Counted from the stretch's first letter, positions 1 through 6,998 are shown. The stretch is DNA of 8,360 nucleotides from Flavobacteriales bacterium UBA4660 (GCA_002405435.1 DHLU01000014.1:4019-12378); one strand, 5' to 3'. Translations and numbers: made by a program. Notes: generated by a model from the sequence alone, not told the origin.

Positions 1-792
1 ATTGAAGGGCTGAGGACAAGACCGATGGATAAGAAGGAAAATTTCGTCAAGCGCTGTGTAGGACTTCCGGGTGAGAAACTCGAGCTGCGTGACCGCAGTC
101 TCTATATCAACGACAAGAGGGTTGAGGATCCGGAAGATGCCATGTGGTCTTATGATGTGCGTTTCAACCTGACCCAAACCGACAATGAACGCTACCGCAC
201 GGAAGTCATGCGCCTGCTTGCAAAATTTGATATTGCACCAGGAAACGTGCAACCGGTGCATCATTATACTAACCAGGCCAACATCAACCTCGCGCTGACC
301 AATGCGCAGTATGAAAAACTCAAACAGAGCAGCCTGGTCGAATTTATTGCCCCTTGTATTGATTCACTCGTAAGCGAACAGACCAATCTTGACATATTTC
401 CCAACTCACCGCTGGCACCTTTCAGCAGCTGGTCGCGTGACAATTTCGGTCCCTTGGTTATACCCGCCAGGGGAATGCGTATTACCCTGACTCCCGAAAA
501 CGTGGCCCTTTATCAGCGAGCGATTGAGGTCTATGAAGGCAATAGCTGGGAGGAGTCGGGAGGAAAAATCCTTATCAACGGCAAAGAGGCTACCGAGTAT
601 ACCTTCAAACAAGACTATTACTGGATGATGGGTGATAACCGCCACCGCTCGCTCGATGCGCGTTACTGGGGGTTTGTGCCGTTTGACCATATCGTAGGCA
701 AACCGGTGTTCACCTGGCTGAGTAAAAACCAGCAGGCGCACAACAATTCAAGTTCGGTGCGCTGGAACCGCATGTTCAGGTTTGTGAAGTGA
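1..792 (+). CDS. lepB: Signal peptidase I, C-terminal part (5' end outside window)
   Basis: Membrane-anchored serine protease that removes signal peptides from exported proteins, using a Ser/Lys dyad on the outer face of the inner membrane. The reading frame is open from base 1, and the ATG at 25 lies inside a conserved block, so this is a 263-residue C-terminal fragment. The catalytic serine and the membrane anchor lie upstream and cannot be seen. Visible are the lysine motif VKRCVGLPGE (catalytic Lys codon at 49-51) and box E, GDNRHRSLDARYWG (631-672), which keeps the GDNR, Ser and Asp positions. About 190 residues separate the two motifs, far more than in the E. coli enzyme, as is usual for Bacteroidota LepB. 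The final segment has no clear membrane span. The WbqC-family gene follows after 9 bases, a neighbour pair I recall as common in this phylum, so cotranscription is likely. Identity is secure; only the missing N-terminus is open. Confidence 0.95.
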   Translation: MEGLRTRPMDKKENFVKRCVGLPGEKLELRDRSLYINDKRVEDPEDAMWSYDVRFNLTQTDNERYRTEVMRLLAKFDIAPGNVQPVHHYTNQANINLALTNAQYEKLKQSSLVEFIAPCIDSLVSEQTNLDIFPNSPLAPFSSWSRDNFGPLVIPARGMRITLTPENVALYQRAIEVYEGNSWEESGGKILINGKEATEYTFKQDYYWMMGDNRHRSLDARYWGFVPFDHIVGKPVFTWLSKNQQAHNNSSSVRWNRMFRFVK

Positions 793-801
793 CCATGTCA
801 C

Positions 802-1410
802 ATGAGGTTACTGCTGCCGCTGTGTGTGTTTCCATCCGTGCATTGGTATGCGTGCATAGCACAGCACCGTGAAGCGTATATCGACCTCGGCGAACACTAC
901 GTCAAACAATCCATGCGCAACCGCTATGAGATAGCCGGTGCATCGGGCCGCATGTGGCTGACCATTCCGGTGGAAGGAACGCAAGGGCTCAGAAAGTCCA
1001 TGTCGGAGATACAGATTTTCGGACAGGTCTGGGGCCGGCAGCATTTCAGAACCATACGCGCCGCCTACGGACGTTCGCCCTTTTTTGAGCATTATGCCGA
1101 CGACCTGAATGCCTTGCTCATTAACGGTGAGACCTCCCTTGCCGCTTTTAGCCTGCGTGTACTTCGCTGGCTTTCTGACGAATTTTTGCTGCCGCTCCCC
1201 GTGGTGCTGTCGGCCTATCAGGAGTCATGGCACGGCGCTGACCTGCGGCCCGCATTCAAACATTCCGCCGCCTATACCTATCCGGAATATGTGCAGGTTT
1301 TTCAGCAGCGCTACGGTTTTTTATCCAACCTCTCCGTGCTGGATGTAGTGATGAATGAAGGTCCTTCGACATCAGCCTATCTCAGAGAAGCCGGTGCGCA
1401 ACGGAGCTGA
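802..1410 (+). CDS. WbqC family protein
   Basis: A 202-residue protein of the WbqC family, close to the family's usual length of about 200-230. Family features visible in order: an N-terminal LLLPLCVFPSVHWYACIA segment (3-20), the YVKQSMRNRYEIAG block (33-46), LTIPVE (53-58), the WGRQHFRTIRAAYGRSPFFE block (77-96) and GFLSNLSVLDVVMNEGP near the end (172-188). The biochemical role of the family is not settled. Its name comes from an O-antigen gene cluster, and many Bacteroidota carry a stand-alone copy. The ATG at 802 is chosen because it puts the family's N-terminal motif at the start; an ATG at 795 is out of frame and soon stops. It lies 9 bases after lepB and is probably cotranscribed with it. 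No signal peptide is obvious, so it is probably cytoplasmic. Family assignment is strong; function is unknown. Confidence 0.9.
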   Translation: MRLLLPLCVFPSVHWYACIAQHREAYIDLGEHYVKQSMRNRYEIAGASGRMWLTIPVEGTQGLRKSMSEIQIFGQVWGRQHFRTIRAAYGRSPFFEHYADDLNALLINGETSLAAFSLRVLRWLSDEFLLPLPVVLSAYQESWHGADLRPAFKHSAAYTYPEYVQVFQQRYGFLSNLSVLDVVMNEGPSTSAYLREAGAQRS

Positions 1411-1442
1411 ATCCGGTTGCTTTTCATTCCGGATATGCCCGT

Positions 1443-1907
1443 TCAACTTCTCTGTTGCCGGGCCCAAACGATGTAATCGGTGGGGGGAGGGGTCGCGGCT
1501 GAAGCCCGGAGGTGCTCTGTAATCTGCCCGCGGTGGTATTGCGCGTGCAGGCTCAGGTGAATGATGATAGAAGGCACGTCATTGGTGAAACTTTCTCTCC
1601 GCAGGTTTTGGTACGTGATGCTGCCTGTAGCACCGGTGCGCACGAGCCAGTCCACCCACTGGCGGTGGTAGAGATCCAGCAGCGTTTCATACTGAGCAGG
1701 CTGAAGGTTAGCTGTCCATGTTGTTAAGGAGGGCGTGCTTTGCGCAACCCTCGCCCACCAGTTGTCGTGCGCTGCGATGATGTGGTCGAACAGGGATTTT
1801 GCGCGGTCTGGTATCTCCGGTAGTGTGAGCAGCCAACGGGCGATGCGCACATTCGCCCAATGCTCATGCTGCATAAGCAATAGGAGGGGAGTGTCGGTCG
1901 GGTGCAT
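1443..1907 (-). CDS. DinB-fold (DinB_2-like) putative metal-dependent protein
   Basis: A 154-residue protein with the pattern of DinB-fold four-helix-bundle proteins. The three histidines expected to bind a divalent metal are visible: His47 in IIAAHDNWWARV, and His121 and His125 in HLSLHAQYHRGQI near the C-terminus. The spacing and the HRGQI ending are typical. This superfamily includes DNA-damage-induced proteins of unknown activity and thiol-dependent transferases and isomerases such as the bacillithiol transferase type. The sequence alone does not say which applies. The ATG (complement of 1905-1907) lies 3 bases after the hisS stop, so the gene is probably translationally coupled to hisS and read from the same transcript. 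It faces the WbqC-family gene tail to tail with a 32-base gap. No signal peptide. Fold is confident; substrate is unknown. Confidence 0.85.
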   Translation of the reverse strand: MHPTDTPLLLLMQHEHWANVRIARWLLTLPEIPDRAKSLFDHIIAAHDNWWARVAQSTPSLTTWTANLQPAQYETLLDLYHRQWVDWLVRTGATGSITYQNLRRESFTNDVPSIIIHLSLHAQYHRGQITEHLRASAATPPPTDYIVWARQQRS

Positions 1908-1910
1908 GGA

Positions 1911-3284
1911 TCAGCGCATGAGGGCGGCAGCGACTTCCTGCACCGGTAGGGCTTGTTGTTCGCCGCTGACAAGGTTTTTGAGGGAAATGGTGCCCTGCTT
2001 CAATTCATCGGGACCGATCACGCCGACAAAGCGAATGTTTTTGTCATCGGCGAATTTGAATTGCTTTTTGATTTTGGTTACATCAGGATAGACCTCAGTG
2101 GCGATACCGGCGGCACGCAGTTCCTGTGCCACTTCGAGGCAGCGGTCGCGTTCTTCCTCCCCTAAATGCGCGAGCAGCAGCGAGACAGCACCGCCGGCCT
2201 GTTGCGGGAAGAGGTTTAGTTCGTTCATGACATCGTAAATGCGGTCGGCGCCGAATGATACCCCGATACCGGAAACACCCGGTAGTCCGAATATGCCGGT
2301 AAGGTTGTCGTATCGTCCACCGCCGCAGATGCTGCCCATTTGCACGTGCCTTGCGGTTACCTCGAAGATAGCGCCGGTATAGTAGTTGAGCCCTCGGGCC
2401 AGGGTAAGATCAAATTCCAGCGTGGTGCCCTTCAGGCCTTTTGCAGCGCGGTCCAGTACAAATCGGATTTCCTCAAGGCCTTTTTGTCCGAACGCATTTC
2501 CGTCGAGAAGTTTTTCCATGACGTTCAGCTTTTCGGCGGTATTGCCTTCCAAACTGAGCAGCGGCCGCAGGGCCTCGATGGTCGCAGCCGAAAATCCGTC
2601 GGCGGTCAGTGCGGCAATCACCCCATCTGCGCCGGTCTTATCGAGTTTGTCCAACGCGACGGTGAGTTCAATCATGCGGTCTCCTGCGCCGGTTACCTCG
2701 GCAAGGCCGGCCAACATTTTGCGGTTATTGATCTTGATGACGGCATCAATGCCGAGTTCGGCGAGGGCCGCATCCAATACCTGAATCATTTCTACTTCGT
2801 ACACAAGGCTGGGGCTGCCCACCACATCCACGTCGCACTGGTAAAACTCACGGTACCTTCCCTTCTGCGGCCGGTCGGCGCGCCACACCGGCTGAATCTG
2901 GCTTCGCTTGAACGGAAACACCAGATGTCCGTGGTTCATGACCACGAAGCGCGCGAATGGAACGGTGAGGTCATAGCGCAGGGCACGTTCGGTGAGCAGC
3001 GACGAATTGGTATTCTTTTCCAGGGTTTGCCTGAAGGCTGCCAGAATCTCGTCCTTGTTTTTCGCTTCATGCTGCCTTGAGTTCAGCACGCGGAAAAGCA
3101 GCTGATCTCCTTCGTCGCCGTATTTACCGGTGAGCGTTTCGAGCTGCTCCATGGCGGGTGTCTCCAGCTGCGGGTAGCCATAGCGTGCAAATACCTTTTT
3201 GAGTACATCAAATATGTAGTTCCTGCGTGCAAGGACCTCGGGGGGAAAATCACGCATGCCTTTAGGCAGGGAGGGTGCATTCAT
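1911..3284 (-). CDS. hisS: Histidyl-tRNA synthetase
   Basis: Class II aminoacyl-tRNA synthetase that charges tRNA-His with histidine using ATP, in the cytoplasm; essential. At 457 residues it is of normal length for the family. In order: an N-terminal KGMRDFPP (8-15); the substrate-binding ALRYDLTVPFARFV (101-114); motif 2, VWRADRPQKGRYREFYQCDVD with its arginines (133-153); the histidine-binding signature ARGLNYYTGAIFEV (296-309); motif 3, GVSGIGVSFGADR (336-348); then the C-terminal anticodon-binding domain (about 366-457). All key motifs are intact. The start gives the usual MNAPSLPKGMRDF beginning. The upstream gap to a possible 26-residue ORF is 16 bases, and no separate promoter is evident there, so transcription may begin at the minus-strand -7 element near 3402-3409. 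The DinB-fold gene follows directly. Confidence 0.98.
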   Translation of the reverse strand: MNAPSLPKGMRDFPPEVLARRNYIFDVLKKVFARYGYPQLETPAMEQLETLTGKYGDEGDQLLFRVLNSRQHEAKNKDEILAAFRQTLEKNTNSSLLTERALRYDLTVPFARFVVMNHGHLVFPFKRSQIQPVWRADRPQKGRYREFYQCDVDVVGSPSLVYEVEMIQVLDAALAELGIDAVIKINNRKMLAGLAEVTGAGDRMIELTVALDKLDKTGADGVIAALTADGFSAATIEALRPLLSLEGNTAEKLNVMEKLLDGNAFGQKGLEEIRFVLDRAAKGLKGTTLEFDLTLARGLNYYTGAIFEVTARHVQMGSICGGGRYDNLTGIFGLPGVSGIGVSFGADRIYDVMNELNLFPQQAGGAVSLLLAHLGEEERDRCLEVAQELRAAGIATEVYPDVTKIKKQFKFADDKNIRFVGVIGPDELKQGTISLKNLVSGEQQALPVQEVAAALMR

Positions 3285-3300
3285 AACCGCGCAGGTATTA

Positions 3301-3381
3301 TCAATCTTTGCGTTGCCTGCGCTGCTGAACGATAGCGACTATCAGCAGCACGAGGGCTGCGAAGATGAGAATTCGGGGCAT
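3301..3381 (-). CDS. Possible 26-residue single-span membrane peptide upstream of hisS
   Basis: A short ORF on the minus strand starting at ATG (complement of 3379-3381) and ending TGA at 3301-3303. It encodes MPRILIFAALVLLIVAI followed by VQQRRQRKD: one hydrophobic helix (about residues 4-18) and a strongly basic tail. That predicts a single-span membrane peptide with the tail in the cytoplasm. A TAnnTTTG-type -7 element (3402-3409) lies 20 bases before the ATG, a plausible distance for a short leader. The stop is 16 bases before the hisS start, so the two could share a transcript. It contains no histidine codon, so it is not a histidine attenuation leader. The frame extends to an ATG at 3510, but that longer version overlaps the divergent WD40 gene and adds sequence with no recognisable features. 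I do not recognise a family. It could be chance. Confidence 0.4.
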   Translation of the reverse strand: MPRILIFAALVLLIVAIVQQRRQRKD

Positions 3382-3394
3382 TGAAGGAATTAGT

Positions 3395-3428
3395 TTGGGT
3401 ACAAAAATAGGGCGGCCGGGTACATTTG
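3395..3428 (+). promoter_or_regulatory. Candidate Bacteroidota promoter for the WD40 gene
   Basis: TTG at 3395-3397 and TACATTTG at 3421-3428 fit the TTG / TAnnTTTG pattern with a 23-base spacer, at the long end of the accepted range. Transcription would start about 35-40 bases before the WD40 ATG at 3476. It overlaps the opposing minus-strand element, so the two promoters share DNA. Confidence 0.5.
3402..3409 (-). promoter_or_regulatory. Candidate -7 element for the hisS-side transcript
   Basis: On the minus strand this reads TATTTTTG, a full match to the Bacteroidota -7 consensus TAnnTTTG. It sits 20 bases before the ATG of the 26-residue ORF and about 117 bases before hisS. The expected upstream TTG element is not clear; 19 bases upstream there is only TGA. 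The assignment rests on the -7 match and on position. Confidence 0.4.
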
Positions 3429-3444
3429 TCACCGCATGACCCGT

Positions 3445-3460
3445 CGTCCGCCGGCGGGCG
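3445..3460 (+). promoter_or_regulatory. Hairpin in the WD40 gene 5' leader
   Basis: CGTCCG (3445-3450) pairs with CGGGCG (3455-3460), six pairs including one T-G wobble, around a CCGG tetraloop. It lies between the predicted promoter and the ATG, ending 15 bases before the start codon, so it could affect ribosome loading. No T run follows, so it is not an intrinsic terminator. Confidence 0.3.
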
Positions 3461-3475
3461 TGGTGCGCGAGAAGC

Positions 3476-4387
3476 ATGTATGCGCTAAGTAAAATTTCTG
3501 AGAAGGCCAACCATACGGGACCGGTGTACGCAGTGTGCCCGGGCCCCGCAGCGCAAACCTTTTACTCGGCATCGTCAGATGGTTATGTCGCGTTGTGGAA
3601 GGGCCCCGGGCTCGAACAGTTGCACGAAGCCGTCAATGTGGGGGTACCTGTTTTTGCTGTCAGTTATCTGCCGGAATACAACTGGCTGCTGGCGGGTACG
3701 GCATCGGGTTCGTTGCATGGAGTGGACCGCAACACCAGGACCGAACGGTTCAACAAGCACGTTCACCCCGGTGGCGTATTTGACCTGCTGGTGCTCGGGC
3801 CGTTGCAGATGTTGCTGGCAGCCGGGGCCGACGGGTCTGTCAGTATTTGGGAACTCCCCGCTATGAAACTGATCATTCAGCTTCCGATGTGTGAAGGTAA
3901 AATACGGCGTCTGATGGCCTTGCCCGGCAGCGGGGAATTTGCTGCCGCTTGTGGTGACGGCACGGTGCGTATCATCGAGACCTCCTTCTTTAATGAAACT
4001 GCCCGTTTGGTCTGTGGTACGGAAGGCGTTACCTCACTGGCCCTGCATCCTTCCAAACCCGTGCTGATGGCCGGCGACAAAACGGCCCATGTACACCTGT
4101 TCGAACTGCCAGGTCAGTCGAGGCTCCTGAGTATTCCCGCACATAACTTTTCGGTGTACGACATACAGTTTCACCCGACGCAGCCGGTTTTTGCCACAGC
4201 CTCCAGGGACAAGACCCTCAAATTGTGGAACAGCCAGACGCTGGAAGTGTGCCAGCGAATTAGTTCCCGCGAGGGTGGCCACACGCATTCGGTTAATCGC
4301 CTGCTCTGGCTGGATGATGCTACGTTGATTACCGCAGGTGACGACCGGCGAATTATCAGCTGGCAGCTTTCGACTGGCGTTGAATAA
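3476..4387 (+). CDS. WD40 repeat protein, seven-bladed beta-propeller
   Basis: A 303-residue protein built almost wholly of WD40 repeats. Seven are visible, at about residues 13-42, 55-85, 97-127, 140-170, 181-211, 222-253 and 269-298. The best match the consensus closely, for example the sixth with AHNFSVYDIQFHP and SRDKTLKLWN. Seven blades make one complete propeller with no extra domain, the normal architecture for this group of stand-alone Bacteroidota WD40 proteins. Such proteins act as binding scaffolds; the partner is unknown. There is no signal peptide or membrane segment, so it is probably cytoplasmic. The ATG at 3476 begins MYALSKISEKANHTGPVYAV, which puts the first blade where relatives have it; an ATG at 3480 is out of frame. 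It is divergent from the hisS group, and the next gene begins 57 bases after its stop. Confidence 0.92.
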   Translation: MYALSKISEKANHTGPVYAVCPGPAAQTFYSASSDGYVALWKGPGLEQLHEAVNVGVPVFAVSYLPEYNWLLAGTASGSLHGVDRNTRTERFNKHVHPGGVFDLLVLGPLQMLLAAGADGSVSIWELPAMKLIIQLPMCEGKIRRLMALPGSGEFAAACGDGTVRIIETSFFNETARLVCGTEGVTSLALHPSKPVLMAGDKTAHVHLFELPGQSRLLSIPAHNFSVYDIQFHPTQPVFATASRDKTLKLWNSQTLEVCQRISSREGGHTHSVNRLLWLDDATLITAGDDRRIISWQLSTGVE

Positions 4388-4444
4388 ATACCGGCGGTTG
4401 AGGTGGCGGCTGCCCTATTTTTCCCGCACCTTAATTTGGACTTT

Positions 4445-5902
4445 ATGAAAATCCTGCTTTCGCTGGCTGCGTGCCTGATTGTCCTGATCACCGCGGCACA
4501 AAATGAAGGAAGTGCCTTTACCCTCACCGGTACAGGTGTAGCTACCCCCTTTGCCACCGATTACCAGGCCCTGGGCATCAATCCGGCCAACCTCGACCTG
4601 CCTCCGCTTTTTGAGGGAAAGAATACGGCCATCGGCCTGGCCGAATTCGGCGTATCCCTGCACTCGCGTGCCTTGACCCGGTCGGAACTCCGTCAAAACC
4701 TGCTGGATGAAGATATCGAGGAATTGACCACCGATGAGCAAAGGGCGTTTGCGAGAGAATTTGCCAATACGCCTTTTGCGGCGGATGCCGATGTGATGAT
4801 GGTGGGTGTCTGCCACAAAACAGAAAACATCGGTGCATTCGGATTCAGTATGCGCGACCGCATGGATTTCTATTCGGAACTCGGTCCGCTGGTGAGTGAG
4901 ATTATCCTGCTCGGTTACACAGCCTCCTATTTTAACTCGCTCGTACTTGCCAACGGAGATACCATTCCCAACGACGGAAATTTCGATCCCGATACCCTCG
5001 ATATTGTTCAGGGCTTTACCAGTGCTGACAATGCGCTGAGCATCAGCGAGCTTATCGCGGGTACCAAAATGCACTTCAGTTGGATCCGTGAATTTAATTT
5101 CGGTTACGGCAAACGCCTCAATGTGTCTGAAGACCTGGAGTGGTACGCGGGTATCGGTGTCAAGTACCTGCTCGGCCAGGGCATGATAAAATTGGATGCT
5201 GCGTCGGGATCAGCCACCGGATTTTCGGCGTTGTCGCCGGTCTTCAATATTAATTACGATGAGATCGACGACAACAATCCCTCTGCGCTGGCCTCCAATT
5301 CGGGGCGCTTCACTCCGGTGGGTCGCGGTTTCGGTATCGACCTGGGTATTACTGCACTCATCGGCAAAAAACTCATGCTCAGCGCTGCGGGTACCGATAT
5401 CGGCTCCATGAAATGGGACGGCAATGTGTATGCGCTCAATGAGCAGCTATTGCTGCAGTATGAAAATGCAGGTATTGAACGCGTCGATTTTATCGACCAG
5501 ATCGGACAACTCAACGGTGGTGACGGTCTAATAGACTGGGAGGGCAAAGAGGATTATGTAACCCAGCTTCCTGCCATGGCCCGTTTTGGGGCAGGACTCA
5601 GGGCAGGCAAGTACCTGCGGCTGGGTGCAGACCTGTCGATGCCGCTGGGCAACGATGTGGCCAGCCTTGAGCGCATGAATATCGCCTTGGGTGCTGAGTA
5701 TGGACTCATGGCGTGGTTAAGGCTTTCTGCCGGACTTGTGCATGGAGGCAATTACGATTTCATCGTGCCTGCGGGTATAACCTTCGTAATCGGTGATGGT
5801 ACGTATGAGGCGGGCTTTGCCTCCCGCGACCTGGTCACTTATTTTATTGAAGACCATCCTACGTTGTCGCTAAGCACCGGCTTCCTGCGCTTCAGGTTTT
5901 GA
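4445..5902 (+). CDS. Outer-membrane beta-barrel protein, probably DUF5723-like
   Basis: A 485-residue exported protein. The N-terminus MKILLSLAACLIVLITAAQ is a signal peptide, likely cut near residue 18-19. The LAAC at 7-10 resembles a lipobox but leaves too short a hydrophobic stretch to be a usual one. After it comes a FATDYQALGINPANL segment (36-50), like the start of Bacteroidota barrel proteins in the DUF5723 or PorV/FadL-like group. The rest has many alternating polar and hydrophobic strands with Gly and aromatic residues. The protein ends in GFLRFRF with a terminal Phe, the usual signal for insertion by the BAM machinery. I therefore place it in the outer membrane; no transport substrate or enzyme activity can be read. 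The ATG at 4445 is preferred over one at 4403 because it starts exactly at the signal peptide. A weak TATTTTTC at 4416-4423 might be a -7 element. Confidence 0.85.
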   Translation: MKILLSLAACLIVLITAAQNEGSAFTLTGTGVATPFATDYQALGINPANLDLPPLFEGKNTAIGLAEFGVSLHSRALTRSELRQNLLDEDIEELTTDEQRAFAREFANTPFAADADVMMVGVCHKTENIGAFGFSMRDRMDFYSELGPLVSEIILLGYTASYFNSLVLANGDTIPNDGNFDPDTLDIVQGFTSADNALSISELIAGTKMHFSWIREFNFGYGKRLNVSEDLEWYAGIGVKYLLGQGMIKLDAASGSATGFSALSPVFNINYDEIDDNNPSALASNSGRFTPVGRGFGIDLGITALIGKKLMLSAAGTDIGSMKWDGNVYALNEQLLLQYENAGIERVDFIDQIGQLNGGDGLIDWEGKEDYVTQLPAMARFGAGLRAGKYLRLGADLSMPLGNDVASLERMNIALGAEYGLMAWLRLSAGLVHGGNYDFIVPAGITFVIGDGTYEAGFASRDLVTYFIEDHPTLSLSTGFLRFRF

Positions 5903-6009
5903 GCGGGACAGCGGTCACAACTGCGAAAATTTCACAACGAAATACGACCCGTCTTGTTGCGGCGTTAGCGTGTCGTAACCCCTTAAACGGGCCTGGCGGC
6001 CTTACGAAT

Positions 6010-6249
6010 ATGAGATACCTGTTTGCAGTTGTATTGTCGGGCGTAGTGGTACTTATCGCCTTGCTGGCTGTGCTCGGCATTTGGGATATCCTGCCCGGTG
6101 AAGTGCTGAGAAACTATGCCTGGAAAACTGTGCAGAGCCTGGTCATTGTGCTGATCTGCAGTTGTGTCGTCTTCATTATTCATGCGATTTGTTACCGCGA
6201 AGAGGACAGTACGAACCGATTTGGTACCCGCGACCGGCCGACCCAATGA
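6010..6249 (+). CDS. Small two-span membrane protein, unknown function
   Basis: A 79-residue protein with two hydrophobic helices, about residues 3-25 and 40-61, joined by a short loop DILPGEVLRNYAWK. A polar tail with both acidic and basic residues follows (62-79). The two-helix hairpin suggests an inner-membrane protein with both ends on the same side. I do not recognise a named family. The ATG at 6010 is chosen because the hydrophobic region begins right after it. The frame stays open upstream to a TTG at 5899, but that added stretch is unlike a protein start and overlaps the end of the barrel gene. The 107 bases before it show no clear TAnnTTTG promoter. msrA starts 66 bases after its stop, so the two may share a transcript. 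Confidence 0.7.
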   Translation: MRYLFAVVLSGVVVLIALLAVLGIWDILPGEVLRNYAWKTVQSLVIVLICSCVVFIIHAICYREEDSTNRFGTRDRPTQ

Positions 6250-6315
6250 CCCCCATGGAGGAACCGTCTGAACACGGCAAGGGTTGGAGTGTTTTATGTC
6301 AGGAAGTCTGATCAA

Positions 6316-6966
6316 ATGACAACAAAAACCGCGATAGCGTATTTTTTCGCCGCCTTGTGCTGTGGCTGCAATGGTGCTTCACAGCCGGGCATGGCTTCTG
6401 ACCAACCCGTTAATCCTATGCAACAAACAGAAACAGCTACACTGGGAGCCGGATGCTTCTGGTGTGTAGAGGCAATATTTCAGCAGATGAAAGGCGTCAT
6501 TCAGGTGCGCAGTGGCTATTCGGGAGGCGCGGTAGTAAACCCCACCTACAAGGAAGTCTGCGCCGGAACCACAGGCCATGCGGAAGTAGTACAGGTGGTC
6601 TTTGATCCATCCGTGGTAAGTTTTGCCGAAATACTGGAGGTGTTTTTTGCCACCCATGATCCCACAACCCTGAACCGCCAGGGTGCTGATGCCGGCACGC
6701 AATACCGCTCCGCGATATTTTTTCATAGCGAGGCGCAACAGCGCACCGCAGTGCTGGCCGTAAAAGCAGCCAACGAAAGTGGCGACTGGCGAGATCCGGT
6801 GGTCACAGAGATAACGGCTTTTACTGCTTTCTATCCGGCAGAAGATTACCACCAGGATTATTACCTCTCCAATGGTGCTCAGCCCTATTGCCGCATTGTT
6901 ATAGCCCCGAAAATTGAAAAATTCACAAAGCAGTTTCAGGCCAAACTCAAGGCTGAGGGTCAATAA
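6316..6966 (+). CDS. msrA: Peptide methionine sulfoxide reductase MsrA, probably exported lipoprotein
   Basis: Reduces the S form of methionine sulfoxide in proteins back to methionine, with a catalytic cysteine and a thiol reductant. From the ATG at 6316 it is 216 residues. The active-site motif is GCFWC (46-50) with catalytic Cys47. Further family blocks are SGYSGG (66-71), the GHAEVVQVVFDP segment (87-98), THDPTTLNRQGADAGTQYRSAIF (113-135) and PAEDYHQDYY (174-183). Cys192, in PYCRIVIAPKIEKF, is conserved in many relatives; Cys50 and Cys82 are others, and which one resolves the sulfenic acid is unclear. The first 18 residues form a hydrophobic segment ending LCCGC, which suggests a signal peptide and lipid attachment at Cys18, although the lipobox is not classical. 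A GTG at 6289 is possible but would put nine polar residues before the signal. An internal ATG at 6418 would give a cytosolic form. Confidence 0.95.
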   Translation: MTTKTAIAYFFAALCCGCNGASQPGMASDQPVNPMQQTETATLGAGCFWCVEAIFQQMKGVIQVRSGYSGGAVVNPTYKEVCAGTTGHAEVVQVVFDPSVVSFAEILEVFFATHDPTTLNRQGADAGTQYRSAIFFHSEAQQRTAVLAVKAANESGDWRDPVVTEITAFTAFYPAEDYHQDYYLSNGAQPYCRIVIAPKIEKFTKQFQAKLKAEGQ

Positions 6967-6998
6967 GGGTTTCTGAAGTGACGGTGATCCTGCCGTCG

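Noticed and set aside
1411..1434. ATCCGG / CCGGAT inverted repeat between the convergent WbqC and DinB genes
   Set aside because: The stem is 6 pairs with a 12-base loop and no T run follows on either strand, so it is too weak to call a terminator.
2340..3080. Plus-strand ORF of 246 codons
   Set aside because: It lies wholly opposite hisS, whose motifs are intact. Its translation has no recognisable domain, so it is an antisense shadow in G+C-rich coding DNA.
3301..3381. Histidine attenuation leader for hisS
   Set aside because: The short ORF has no histidine codons and no terminator/antiterminator pair is visible.
3382..3510. 69-residue version of the peptide upstream of hisS
   Set aside because: The extension overlaps the WD40 start and reads through both predicted promoters; it adds no recognisable features.
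4415..5074. Minus-strand ORF of 219 codons
   Set aside because: It is antisense to the barrel protein gene, with no family features and a composition typical of reverse-frame readings.
5899..6009. Upstream extension of the small membrane protein from a TTG start
   Set aside because: The added residues are polar and overlap the barrel gene stop; the ATG at 6010 gives a clean start directly before the first membrane helix.
6379..6963. Minus-strand ORF of 194 codons
   Set aside because: It is fully antisense to msrA, whose catalytic motifs are clear; no start signal or domain is seen.
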